Assembly (NCBI GenBank): GCA_021432635.1 | Contig: MU270037.1 | Location: 826,047 to 890,046, forward strand | DNA: 64,000 nucleotides | Reading direction: 5' to 3' | Source of the DNA: Thozetella sp. PMI_491 | Lineage: Eukaryota > Ascomycota > Sordariomycetes > Chaetosphaeriales > Chaetosphaeriaceae | Shown: positions 11,753 to 23,521 of the stretch, one piece after another | Numbering within the stretch: position 1 is the stretch's first letter | Layout of the letters: the number at the start of each line of letters is the position of its first letter | Made by a program: the position numbers and the translations under genes | The notes under the pieces: model-generated | What the model saw: the letters and a program-made list of their open reading frames with translations, nothing else | What the model was told of the DNA's origin: nothing | The model's database searches: none

Positions 11753-13724
11753 TTACATGTCCATCGACTCGGCGCCGTTGGCGCCGCCAAAGTTGAAGCC
11801 GCCCTGCTGGGCGCCGTTGGAGCCGAAACCAAACTGCTGGGGAGCCTGGCCCATAGTATCATCCACGTTCTCGTCGTCATCCGAGAAGTACTTATCGATG
11901 ATGTTGTAGGCCTTCATGTAGATCTCTTCGTTGGCATTGGTCTGGCAATCGTGGATCTTCTCCATGCCGCCGCACTCCTCGATAAACAGCGCGTAGCGGT
12001 TGATCGAATCGGCACCTTCGCCAGCAGCCTGCTTGTCCAGGTCTCCGACCTTGAGGATGTTCTCCAGACCGTCGAGCGCAACCTGGATGATCTTGTTGTC
12101 AGGGCAGGCAAGGAGATCGCACAAGGGCTTGATGCAGCCCTGCGAAACCAGATACCGAATCTGCTCGGGCTTCTGGAGACCACCCGAGGTCGCGTTGCTG
12201 ATGGCCCAGCAAGCCTCCTTGCGGGTCTTGAGATCGCCGTTGGAGAGCAGGTGGATCAGAGGCGGGATGATGTTGGCGTCAATGACGGACTGGATCTGAG
12301 CCGAGTTGCCGGCGGTGATGTTGGAGATGGTCCAGCAAGCCTCCTTGCGGATACCTTCCTTGTTGGAGCCTAGCAGAGATAGCAGGCAAGGTAAAGCCCC
12401 ACAGTTGATGATGACTTGGGTCTGCACGTCGTCACCGGTCACGATATTGCCCACGGAACGCAGCGCCGGGGTCTGCACCGAGGTGGAGGCATGCATAAGC
12501 AGCTCGACGAGACGGCGGGGGATGCCGGCCTCAATCACGGCCTGAATCTTGTCGTTGGATCCATCCGAAAGGTACGAGATGGCCCAGCAGGCATCGATGA
12601 GAACCTCGTCGTCGAGCGAGTAGACGAGCTTCGCGAGGACCGGGAGAGCTGGCTGGATCTGCGCGCAACGGTTAGCATCACGTGATGGAAGGCAGTAAAT
12701 AGGCCGGGAACTCACGGTATTCCAGTCAGGCTGAGGGGTCTTGCCACGGCAGAAGTTGCTCAGAGTCCAGGTCGCATTCCTCAGCATGCTAAGCTTGCGG
12801 CTATCGCCTAGAAGGTTGAGAAGAGGACGCAGCGCTCCTTGGCTCAGGACGTAATCGCGGCACTGTGGGCTGTCGCCAGCGATGTTGCCCAGCGCCCAGA
12901 CGGCCTGCTCACGAACATCGGGCTCAGGGCTAGCCAGGAGCTCAACAAAGATAGGGACGGCACCGGCCTCGATCACGACTTGGGTCTGGGTTGCGCTACC
13001 GGAGGCAATGTTGGTCAGAGCCCACGCGGCTTCGAACTGGACGAGGGTGTGGGGCGAGCGGAGGAACTCGACGAAGCGGCTGACGACCCCGGTCTTGATG
13101 ACCTCCTCGATCGGGGGGTTGCGCTCCTTGGACAGCAGCTTCCTGAACTTGGTCGTGGCCTGGATCTGGGCATCGATCTGGTCGGAGAAGACGCCAGCGA
13201 CCATCTGGGGAAGGTCCTCATTGAGCTGTAGGGTTGGGTTAGCACCCGGAAAACGAGACGACAACGGAGGGCGTGGGCGTGGGCGTGTGGATGGGGAAGT
13301 AGCAGGCTTGGGGTTTTGATCCAGGCTGGTAGAGGCAAAGTGCGCGATCAAGGAAAAAAAGTTGCCGAACAAAACAAAACAAGCGGGGCAGAGGCAGCCG
13401 GAGGGCAAGAGGGGCGGCGTGATGGGTCGAGCGCGGGTATGGGGTTCACAGGCACCCAAAAAGGAGGGGAGAGAAGAGAGAAGTACATACCTGAGATTCA
13501 GTCGGAGCGGTGTCATCGTCGCTGTCAGGGGCGGCGCCGAGAGAGGCTCCAGGACGGTCACTTCCAGTGCCGATGCCGCGACGCTTGGCCAAGTTCTCCT
13601 CGCGCTTAGCCTTTCGGATCTCGACTTGCTGTTCCTCGCGGCGGCGCCGAAGCTCCTCGGGCTTGAATGTGTTCTTCGCCTTGAACTGAGTTCGGCGATG
13701 CTCGGGAATGTATCGCTCAGCCAT
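11753..13724 (-). CDS. SRP1: Importin subunit alpha (karyopherin alpha, SRP1 orthologue)
   Basis: Exons 13724-13491, 13225-12716 and 12658-11753 encode 549 residues, the normal length for the family. Introns are 265 nt and 57 nt, both in phase 0. The protein is the adaptor that binds classical nuclear localisation signals and hands cargo to importin beta for passage through nuclear pores. It shows the basic importin-beta-binding region at the N-terminus ([28 protein letters not shown]), then about ten armadillo repeats with the recurrent cargo-binding W...N pattern ([55 protein letters not shown]). The C-terminus is acidic and then G/N/Q-rich. The first intron lies between the IBB region and the armadillo core. 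The gene is divergent from POT1. Confidence 0.97.
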
Positions 13725-14546
13725 GGTTGTGGATAGCTGGTTCCAGACTTTCGGGGCGGGCGGGCTGGATTGTTGACAGAGGCCTCAAAGCGTTTGCTTC
13801 GAAAGGATGCCAGAGAGGGGGATGCCTAGGAGAGTAAAATCCAAGGACGGGAAGGGCAAATGCGTCCTTTTCTATTCGTCGGGTTGAGAAGGGGCAGAAG
13901 GCGGGATGCGGCTTCCTGAGCGACTCGAGTCCGCGTTATGGCAGAAGAGCGGGCAGGTTGCGGCAGGTGGGAAGGGTTAAGATGGAGAGAAGAATTTAGA
14001 AGTGGAAAGGGAATGAATGAAAGTGGTGGATCGAGGGGCCTTTCGCTTGCGCTCAGTGGAGTTGAAAGGGAAAGTTAGCACTATGACTGGCCGGTCAGGG
14101 GCCAGAGCACAGTGCGAGTCAGCGAGGGGAGCGAAAGGGAGCGAGGGGGAGAGAACCAAGTGGGTATTCTCGCGGCCTCAGGCACGAAACTGCTCATCCT
14201 TTGCTCGCGCGCTCGCCCCGCCCCCACCAAAAAAAAGGAGGAAAGGAGGAACGAGGAGAGATCAGCACAGGCCACTGCCAGGCTTTGCCCGGCTTTGAGC
14301 ACCTGAATTCGCGAGCACTTGGTGGGGGGAGAGGGGGACTAAAGCCCGTGCCCCTGGTCTTAGACGCGGTCCAGGAAACGCGTTCCACCCCAAGCATCGG
14401 CGCATCCGCCCTAAGAGGCGCCATTCAACGACAAACCAGCGCGGCTTGGACGACGGAGGGTTTTTTTTTTTTTTTTTTTTTTGGCTCCATCCTCCGCGGC
14501 GAATGGCGCTGCCATCCGTCGACCATCTCGGGCCGGCTGTCTCAAA
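13725..14546. promoter_or_regulatory. Divergent promoter region of importin alpha and POT1
   Basis: These 822 nt lie between two start codons facing away from each other. They contain purine-rich stretches (14100-14250) and a run of 22 T at 14461-14482, which ends 64 nt before the POT1 ATG. Long T tracts of this kind are common in fungal promoters and may exclude nucleosomes. No specific factor site was identified. Confidence 0.5.
14461..14482. repeat. T22 homopolymer tract
   Basis: Twenty-two consecutive T residues just upstream of POT1. This is seen directly; its length is liable to sequencing slippage. Confidence 0.9.
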
Positions 14547-16724
14547 ATGTCGTTCAGTTCATCGGCCTCTAACAGGAGGCGCCCCGCGAAGAAACCCGAC
14601 CTACCGCCCGGCTTCTACTGCATTCGAGACATCCTGGAGGAAGCCGGGCCCGGAGAGGGGCAGATGACCAATCTGGTCGGCATGGTCAAAGATGTCCGGC
14701 TTCCAGCGCCGACAAATGGCACAGGCAAGCACCCCATCCACCACCGTCTACACCCTCGCTAACGGCCTCCCGATGCGCTTGCAGACTTCAAGTGCACCAT
14801 AACACTCTTCGATCTGTCTACAGAAGAAAGCGGAGATGCAATTATCTTCAATCTCTTCCGCTCGGAGAAGGAGATGCCCGAAGTCACAAACAGGGACATC
14901 ATCTTGCTCTTCATGGTCAAGGTACGCAGCAGCCCTCGGCTCCGCTTCCCACACATAGACGCACGCTACCTCGCCCTCCTGCTGCTCCACCGATCGCCTT
15001 ATTTCTCTATATGTTCGTATACCTGACTGAAAACCCAGATCCAAAGATTTCGAGGAGGCTCGCTATCTCTCATTGCCAATTTCAGCACCTCTATATGTGT
15101 CTACACCGCCTCCAAGATCCCACCTGCCCCTAAGTCCGCCACGGTGGCACTGCAGCCTTCCGCGAGGCCGCGCAAACGGGAGCCTACCCAAAGGGAGGTT
15201 GACTATGTGTCATATCTGTACCACCAAATCGACAAGGACTATACGGTCGACGATGAAGAGTTCCAGGCCCGCGCCCAGGCCTCCCTAAATGTCAAGAACA
15301 AATTCAGTCTCCTCCAGGATGTTCGAGACGAAACATTCTACGACATTATTGCCCAGGTGGCTCGGGATCCCTACGACGCGGGCGACAAAGTGACCCTTTA
15401 CGTCTCAGACTACACGGAGAACAAGCTGTTCTTCCACTATACGTATGACGGACTCCGTGAACTAGCAGGCGGAGAGGCACCCGGCCATAGCCAGTCTGGC
15501 CTCACTCAATGGAGTGGCCCGTACGGCAAACGGGTCATGCAGATCACTGTCTACGAACCGCATGCAAGCTTCGTCCGGTCCACCGTCAGGGCGACGCAAT
15601 GGCTTCTGCTTAACAATCTACAAGTAAAATTCGGGCACAACGCTGTGAATTTAGAGGGCTTCCTGCGCGAGGACCGCGACTCCATGGGCGGCAAGCTAAA
15701 CGTATCCATTCTTGAAACTCAAGGAGATCCCGACCAAATCGACCCGCGGCTCAAGGAGGCTGTCCGCAGGCTTCGCGAATACAAGAGAAGGTACAAAGAC
15801 GAGCTCATGAAGCTCGAACAACTAACCAGCGCGAAACGTAAGGGAGACGAAGGACTAGACTCGGATGACACCGACAAGCGCAAGAAGTCAAATTCGAAAG
15901 CAAAACGCGCGCGCCGGCGCCAGGAAATTCAGAAACGGATCGAGGAAGAGCAGTCCAAGAATGCGGTCGACCTGAACAGGCAAGTAACCTGCGAAAGCCA
16001 GGACAATGACGTCTCATCCATCTCCCAGATTCTGGAGCCCAGTTACTACGACACCACGATCAATGGTCAGTGTGTCAAGCTGCCACTTCCTTTCACATGC
16101 GGTAAATACCTCGCCCACGTGCGAGTGATCGATTTTCTGCCCCACGCGCTCGAAGACTTCACAGCGAGCCGCAAGGCCAGTCAGTTCGACATGCTCTCTG
16201 ACACGGGTGACGACTTCTCGGACGACGAGGAAGACGACGGTGTGGGTGGCAGCAGTCAGCATATCTGGGAGTGGCGCTTCTCCGTCCAGCTCGAGGATGC
16301 CCGCCCTCAGAAGGAGGCCGGCATGACGCATCCGAGGCGCTTCTGGGTGGTGGTGGATAACGCCGAGGGACAGTGCCTAACGGGCCTCGATGCCGTCGAC
16401 CTCAGGGCCGATCAGCACGCACTTGAACGACTCCGGGAGAAGATGTTCACACTCTGGGGGGACCTCGAAGAGCACAAGGCAAGGGACGTTGCGCGGCAGG
16501 AAAGGGAGAGGAGCCGACGCCCGGGCGAGCGGCCCGCGCTGGACTCGGACGGGGAGGAAGAAGTGTCAGAAGAGGGCAGGAGGGCGGTATCGAATACGCC
16601 CTTTGCGTGCTGTATCAGAGAGTTTGGCGTCCGGGTGCCGGAGGAAGACCCTGGAAAGGCGGACGCCGGTGAGGGCATGCGTTGGCAAAGGGTCTTTGGA
16701 CTATTTGGGACCAAGATCAGCTGA
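14547..16724 (+). CDS. POT1: Protection of telomeres protein 1 (POT1), telomeric single-strand binding
   Basis: Exons 14547-14724, 14785-14921 and 15039-16724 encode about 666 residues. The first intron is a GC-AG intron (AG|GCAAGC donor, GCTTGCAG acceptor) and the second (117 nt) is GT-AG. The protein binds the G-rich telomeric overhang and controls end protection and telomerase access as part of shelterin. The N-terminal OB fold (Telo_bind, about 20-145) begins LPPGFYCIRDI and includes FKCTITLFDLSTEESG and FMVKIQRFRGGSLSL. A second OB-like region follows (about 195-370, with KVTLYVSDYTENKLF). After it come a basic coiled linker (about 380-450) and a C-terminal domain with FACCIREFGVRV. The start is the first ATG of the frame, with A at -3. 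The gene is divergent from importin alpha. Confidence 0.9.
14725..14784 (+). other. GC-AG intron in POT1
   Basis: The 60-nt intron has donor CAG|GCAAGC and acceptor GCAG with a CTAAC branch motif near 14758. No GT donor nearby restores the frame, whereas this junction gives NGTDFKCTITLFD, which reads smoothly into the OB fold. GC-AG introns are a small minority in fungi. Confidence 0.85.
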
Positions 16725-17264
16725 TGACAACAACAGGCCACGTCTTGACGACCATTAGATCACCTAGTATAGTGCGGCCCCATCCCACCCAATGAGTGCA
16801 TACTGTTCATCCAAGATGATGGGGATGAGGACTGCACGAGGCAGAGGGGGTAGTGGTGGCCGATATTCCAGCTACATCATAATGAATTGCCAATTAAACA
16901 GGATGTCCGAGAGCAACGATATATAAGATGGTAAAGAAGAGTATTGTCACAGACAATGGCATCGCTTCCCTTCCTTGGCAATCTTAGTATTTGCTTTTAC
17001 ACTCTGGGACCGTCTGTTCTCGTATAAAGGGAAGACACATCTCTTATCTAGCACCAGGAGATATCATGGCTTCAAATCTTGATGCGATCAAACAAGTCAA
17101 ACCTGCACGCCTCGACTTCACAATGACGTTCAAGGGATACGAAGAGCTAGCACACAACCAGAATCAATAGAGCGTAGCCTTGGGCGATCCAACCTCCAGC
17201 CAATAAAGCTAATCGCAGGAAGCTTGTCGTTGGCCCTATTTCTACCTGCCAGGGACTCTGTTCT
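16725..17264. other. POT1 3' flank and unassigned sequence
   Basis: This holds the POT1 3' untranslated region, then AT-richer sequence leading into the glucan-synthase fossil. A short open frame starting at an ATG at 17066 (about 34 codons) is not recognisable. Upstream parts of the fossil may extend into 17215-17264 but are too degraded to call. Confidence 0.4.
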
Positions 17265-18615
17265 AACCAATCAAGGGTGGAAATAATCAGCAAGAGCCTG
17301 TGCGAAATGGACGACACTGGATGGGATCCGTGGTTCGAAAAGGTTTCCCCGATCGACAAGTTGCTCTGCCAGTATACCGACACTGGGGCTCTAGACTCAA
17401 GCTCATGCAATCCTTATCGCCATCCTATCGAGAGGCTCGCTCAGAATTCCCACTGCAGCGAGGCGGAAGTTGTCAAGGCAGTAGCCTAGCTGGCGGAGAA
17501 AGCCGCAGTTGAGAATTCTGGCATATGGGAGACAAATGTAGGCGCCTTTATCGTGGGCCGACGCCAGCAAGAGCCAGAAGCAGCCGTGGGCTACGAACCA
17601 CCATTTATTCGGCCGATGCTTCGTATGGTGCGGTCTCTTGGTTTTGCTGCAGTCGTATCCCCTATTTCCTTCATCACTCTGCTAGCAACTGCGGGTGCTA
17701 GCTTCTTCCTAATCCAATCTGGCCTTCCTCTACTCGCCGTCTTCCTCCTTGCTATTTACTTTCTCCCTACCCGCAGCAGAGTGCGCGATCTATCTTTTAA
17801 ATCCCATCATCACCTATGCAGTCACTCAAACTCCACTTATCGGCTACGAATTCAAGGGTGGGGTCCCAGAAGAGGCCAGGACTCTCGTCGTTGTGCCGTG
17901 TCTGCTTGTCGACCGCAGCACAGTAGATCGACTGATTGGTACACTAGAGGAACATTCTCGCGCCGGTATGGTGGGTGAGATCTACTTTGCCCTGCTTACC
18001 GACGGGTGCGACAGTATCTTCGAGATAAACGAAGCAGACACCGAGATTCTTGAGTATGCCAAGCAACGGATTGCCTCGTTAGGCCCAGGCCGTTCTCGTT
18101 TTTTCTTGCTCCTACACTGCTGCCGCCTTTTCAATACAAGCGAAGGCGTATGGACGGGCTGGGAGCGTAAACGCGGCAAACTTCACGAGCTGAACTTGCT
18201 GCTCCGTGGCTCTCGCGACACGAGCTATCTCTCAGGCTATGACTCGGTACCTGAAGGAATACAGTACGTTATGACGCTGGATGAAGAAACGTGACTGCGT
18301 TACGGGGCTGTTACGAAACTGGTCGGAAAGATGCACCATCCAGTCAGCCGGCCGGTTCTTGATCCTAAAACTAATCGCGTTGTCCATGGGTATGGGATCA
18401 TGCAGCCATGGATTATGCCCCCGTCCAACAGCTTGAGGGAGGGTTCCATCTTGCGCCTAACCGAATCAAGCCTCCAACTCCTCTATGGCTACCGCTCTTT
18501 GCTTTTTAACGTCTATCAGATCCTCATAGGAGAAGGCCTCTTCAACGGTAAGAGCCTCTACCATGTTGATGCCTTCAAACCCTCCTTAGATGGCCGCTTT
18601 AGAGAAAGCACTAAA
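17265..18615 (+). pseudogene. Decayed fragment of an NdvB-type cyclic beta-1,2-glucan synthase (GT84)
   Basis: About 450 codons' worth of similarity to bacterial ChvB/NdvB-type synthases can be read in order. It starts with a helical segment (RHPIERLAQNSHCSEAEVVK), then VGYEPPFIRPMLR and membrane segments. Next comes GVPEEARTLVVVPCLL at the start of the glycosyltransferase part, then FALLTDGCDS, the signature SEGVWTGWERKRGKLHELN with LLRG, a variant of the DADT motif (TLDEET), VVHGYGIMQP and LYHVDAFKPSLDGRF. It is broken by a TAG at 17487 (CAG to TAG would explain it), a frame change near 17765-17780 and a TGA at 18292 (CGA to TGA). A segment is scrambled near 18460. The intact family is around 2,800 residues, so most of the protein, including the GH94-like phosphorylase region, is missing. 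Bacterial families of this kind reached fungi by transfer. Confidence 0.88.
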
Positions 18616-19321
18616 AGTTGAAGTAAGAAAAGTGCCAGAGTTGGAGAAGTATAGCAGTCATTTATAGAAGTACTGAAGTTGGAGAAGCATTAGAGGTAGA
18701 GAAATTGAAACTTCACTTCTTCTAAGGGTCAAGCAAGTTAGTTCTATGCCAGGGCAATTTATCTTCATCAGGCCTCATTATTGGACTGCACACTGTACAC
18801 TGCACACTTCTCAATACCCACACATCTCTAGGCACAGTGACAATCTATGAATAGCCCGAAGCTATAACAGATCGATGTTGACAGTCGTCGCCTCTTAGGG
18901 TTCGTAGAGACTCGTCCCGGAGTGGTAGTGCTAGCAAAGGCCACGAGCAACCAGCTCTGGAGAGCGGAACAAGGGCATTTTACTGCCAAATCGAGAGGTA
19001 CCAAGTTGGAAACACGACAGTCTAAACGAGAGGAAGCACTGAGGCACCGCGTAATGAACAAGTTTCGTCAACAGATTATGCATGGTATTGATACATGAAC
19101 CATGTGCATAGGATACCTATTTCCAGGTGCCATGGCCGAACGTGAACCCGAAGAACGAGAATCCATCCGTCACAGGTGTACCGCCACCCCGGGTAAAATC
19201 CGCACTTAAATTTCGCTCCAGAGTCGCAAGATCCTGTGCCTGCGGCGGCTTCCCGTCCCTTAGTCCGCCAAACGCCGGCCGAGCACACATATCAAGAGAA
19301 GAGCACGACACTCCTCCTTCC
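18616..19321. other. Fossil 3' flank and STAG-gene 3' side, with a degenerate repeat
   Basis: Similarity to the glucan synthase stops at about 18612. Immediately after it the sequence becomes repetitive (AGTTGGAGAAG at 18640 and 18673) and carries a segment at about 18654-18675 similar to repeats at 25347 and 27441. The rest to 19321 should contain the 3' untranslated region of the cohesin gene. Confidence 0.4.
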
Positions 19322-22300
19322 TCAATCCCCAAGAATAGACTCATCATCCAGGTGTTCATTACCGGCACCGTCGCCGTCGCCGTCGCCGATCGGGTCATCA
19401 TCGATTATCTCCTCGTCCAACAAACCTCGCCGGCGGAGATCTTCCCGGCTGCCCTCCTCCGGCTCGTCTGCGAACGGGTTCTGCATGTCCTCATCCGAGT
19501 CGCCATCTTCAACCGTTTCTGCGCTGACCGGCTTCTTGGACCCCGGCGCAGCCGACGTCTTCCCCTTCGTCTTCTGCACCTTCTTCTTGGGAGCGCCGGA
19601 CCGCTTGGCCCTGGCCTCGTCCAGCCGCTGGTGAATCTTGTCCTCGTCCAGGTAACCGAGTATCTCCTTGGGGTTGTTGCCCAGCTTGTTGCGATTGCGG
19701 AGCATCCTCTTCCTCAACTTGCCAGCGGTGGGTCCTTCGCAGTCGACCATCTTGGCCAAGATGGTCATGACCAAACGGCCAGCCAGTTCACATAGGGCCT
19801 TCTCCGCCTTGAGCTCTCTACCTTTACGCTCATCGATGGTCAGGTCCGCGTCATCTTCATCGTCAGACAAAGCATCGTCATCGAGGGGGTCTTCGTCCTC
19901 AGCGGGCTCGTTGAGTGTCTTCTTGGCCTTTTTGGCATAAGCCCGCTCCACCGAATCGTACATTTCAAGGAGTTCGCTGTCGACCAGGCCCGGGGCGATC
20001 GGTTGGAGGAGCGGCATCAGTGCTGCGTACTTCTGCGCGGCTCCAGGCTTCTGCTTGATGGTCTCGCGAACGGACGCAAACAAGTAGTGCACATCGCAGA
20101 GACCGCCCGTGGCAAACAGGCGGAGCTCGTCGTTTGTGCCTCGAGAAGACAGAGTGTTGATGAGGTTGTGCTGGTAGGTCTGCAGCAGGGTCTTCAGGTG
20201 CTCGATCGCAACACCAGGAATGTCGGTGTCCGCGCGGATAAGCCCATTGATGGCCCGAACCTTCCACATGAAATAGAAGTGACATGTCCTCACGGCAAAA
20301 GAGATGGCCTCATCCTCGACGTCGTCCAACTCGACGTCCTCCACGTCCAATTGGCCGCGGTGGACGATCCTGACCAAGATCTCGATTGCTGGTGCATCCG
20401 ACTCTTGGGACTGGCCCCTGGCCTCAAGCATGTCTACACAATCGGCAATGCTTGCGAGCTTGCTCATCTTGACTAGGACGTTGCCGAGCTCCGACACAGA
20501 GGGCGCATCAATGTTGAGCCGCTGGCCGAGCTCACAGGTTTTGTCGAAGTGCCTCAGCTTGTTGATGATGTCCTCCCAGAGGACGGAGATCTTGCTATCC
20601 GTGGTCTCCTCCAGTTCGTCATACTTGCGGGCGTGCAGCAGGGCCGCGGTTGCTTCCGAAAGAACCCCCCTGTCGACATGTCTGTTAAACTGCATGCAAA
20701 TCTCGTCTAGCAACCGGGTGTAGGTCGAGGAGTCCTGGCGGAGCTGCTGGAACACGTCGACGTCGAGGGCGCGGACGAGCTGCAGTACCGTCACGGCAGT
20801 GCTGGGGTCGCCGCCGAACTTCCTCAGAAGCGGGGGAATGGCGGCAGCCAGGTGGATCGCGGTGTCCTCAGGGTTGTCTCCGCCGTCAGGCCGGGGTTTC
20901 CGCCTAAACCTGTCGCCATCGGTCGTGCGCACCAGGCTCAGTTTAACAGCAGAGGCGAGCACCTCGAGCAGGATAGTCTCTTCCTGGCCCTCGGGCGCCA
21001 CCGCATTCCTGATTGCGACTTCGTTCGAGGCTTTCTTAGACCTCGACTTCGTCTTTGCGCTTGCCGTATGGTCGTAGAGGAGATAGCCGGCAAGCATCTC
21101 CCAGTTGCGAACCTGTTCGACTTTTTCGTACAAGACTTGTGATGCCAGGGAGATTCGGCTCTCGGGCGCGACAGGCTGCACCATCTCCACGGCGATGTCT
21201 AGCCCACGAGGTGGCTCCGTCTGCTGCTCCGCTGCCAGATCCGCATCGTATGCCGCGAGATTCTCGGCGAGACACTTGATGTTTAGCCAGGCCTGGCGGG
21301 GCGAGAAGTAGTCGTCTGGGTCGTCCTCTCCGAAGAGCTCTTCGACTACCTCGCTACCGCCGATGTCTTCCGTCTTGCCCTCGATCGAGTCTCGGACGCA
21401 GTCGACAAAGAAGTCAATAACAGCCTTTCGGACCCTCAGGTCCGAGTCGAAGATGAGCTTCCCGATCGAGTCGATCTCGTCAGGCTCCAGCATTCCCGTC
21501 GACTTGAGCGTGCCCATGACGTTGATGGCGGCGACGCGGACGGCAACGTCGATATCCATGGTCGCCATCTCGACGAGGCGCGGTCTGAAGCGGTCGATGA
21601 AGTGGCCTAGCTTCTCGGCGTCCCGCTTGAATATCCTCGAAAGCTGCTTAAGGATTTCCTGTCGAGTCTGCGGTGTGATGTCGGAGAGCTGCCAGCCGAG
21701 ATAACGCAAATACTCGGGTTCCATGAACACGGTGGGCAGTTGCCAGACCCACGTCCCGAGCGCCTCGGCAGCCTCGGTGCGAATCATCGCGTCGGTATCG
21801 CGGTAGCGGTGGACAAAGACGGTCTCGAAGAAGTCTTTCAAATGGGTTCCGCATATGCTCCGGCTGTTGTTGGCGTCGTTCAGGCTGCGCTGGAACGAGG
21901 CAAGCCTCTCCTTGTTTTTCCCTTTGCGTTTCTGCTCCGCTTCGACTTGCTGCGTGAGCTTGGTGATACGGTCGTCTAGCTTCTTCGCGACCTCGGTCAA
22001 GGCAGTCTCCATGGCGAGGGCGACGGTCGTCGCTGTGTGGCGGAAGGGGCGGAGGGTCGAGGAAGACATGGAGACGACCCATCGGGCGATATTCTCCATC
22101 AGAGTGTCATCCTTGTAGAGGACATCGGTCTCGTGGATGACGTTGACCAGGGTCTTGAAGAAGCCAACGAGCAGATCGCGGAAGGGCCTGGTAGACTTTG
22201 CTCTCGACATCAGGGGATAGTCGGTGATGCCCTCCTACAGCACTGGTTAGCAGAGATCTTCGCGACTGTGGATGCGAGGAAGGAGCTTACCTCTGTGTAT

Positions 22301-23007
22301 ACGTTCTGGAGATCCGCTAGCCTGTTGGAGGCGTTCTCCGGGTCCTGGATGTCATCCTCCGTCACCAGCTGGTCGCAGCCAGCTGAGAGGAGGATGCAGT
22401 TGACGAGGTCGGTCACGGCGCCGGCATCATCCTCCTGGAACTTGTGGTACCACTCGGTCGCGACTTTTTCCGAGTCGTCGCCCGAGGCAAAGATGTCGGC
22501 TGGGTAGTGGTCAGCAAAAAACGCGTCTTTTGGGAGGTGGAGTGATGGCGGGAGCGGGGTTTTTTTTTTACCGTAAAGTCCGTCGCCCTCGCGACGTGAC
22601 ACGGCGATTCGGACGCCCTTCTTTGGGCGAGTCGGGAGCCTGGCCGCGTGGTTCGCCGAGGAAGGCGCGTCGCCGTTGATTTTGGGCTTCTTCGCGGCAG
22701 GCTTCTTCCCCTTTCCGGATTGCGACGAGCGCTTCCGGGCCCGCGCGGGCCCCTCATCGTCGCCCGTGTCATCCGCGTCTTCGCCGTCGCCGTCGCCATC
22801 GTCTTCGGCGCTCAGCGACGCATTCTCCGCGTCTTCCTCGTCGCCGTCGGTGCCGCGTTTGCGCTTCGCGGCGGCCAGCGCATCGGGGGCGAATTTCTCG
22901 GGGGCCTTCGTGACGCGTCCCGACCGACGCGCAGTCGCAGGGGGGGCTGGGGAGCCCGTCGCATTGGTTTCTGAAATTTCCATCAGAGGCGGCCGTTCGG
23001 GTATCAT
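19322..23007 (-). CDS. Cohesin subunit of the STAG/Scc3/Psc3 family
   Basis: Exons 23007-22572, 22499-22291 and 22234-19322 encode about 1185 residues; introns are 72 and 56 nt. The protein is the HEAT-rich subunit that binds the Scc1/Rad21 kleisin and loads and holds cohesin on chromatin. The N-terminal 130 residues are acidic and basic low-complexity, with chromatin-type basic clusters (KKPAAKKPK). The STAG domain begins at about 225 (FRDLLVGFFKTLVNVIHETD). The stromalin conservative domain follows (CGTHLKDFFETVFVHRYRD, EAAEALGTWVWQLP). Long helical repeats come next, and the C-terminus is acidic and K/R-rich. An in-frame ATG at 22983 could also be the start. I prefer 23007, which has G at -3. 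The gene is tandem with ureD on the same strand. Confidence 0.92.
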
Positions 23008-23521
23008 TACATTGATGTGGTCGCGAAGGGAGGCGATGCCGGGCGGAAGCGACGTTGCGTGGCCTCTCGCTACGATTGAACGCGTCGAGATGTTTTCTGC
23101 GAACGGGATGGCGGTTTGCGAGGTCCTGTTTGTGAAGACTGCTTACATAAGGGCACCCCTCAATCAATCAGTGCGTTTCCCGCGTAGGTAGGACCCACAC
23201 GTTCTCACAGTGTGGATTCGTGGCCGACGGTAACGGCGGGAATACGGAGGGACAGCGCCCCCTTTTTCCAGTTTCACAGTCGGGCGCCAGTCCACATCCC
23301 CCCCTTTCCCCAGCTCCCTCCCCAGCAGACAGCCCAGTTGGGCAATATGGGACATGGGACGGCATTGTCTAGCATACATGCCATGGAATAAGCTGTCTTG
23401 GTAGCGTTCCCACACCGCAGCGCTGGCCCCCGTCTGCAGCTACACTGTAACAAACTCGCGGCGAAGCAGGCGACAGAGCCATGTAGCTATCCTGTTCGGC
23501 TCCGTGGTGCGTGTGCCGTCC
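23008..23521. other. Intergenic region between cohesin gene promoter and ureD 3' end
   Basis: These 514 nt lie between two minus-strand genes. They should hold the cohesin-gene promoter and the ureD 3' untranslated region. Nothing else was recognised. Confidence 0.45.
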
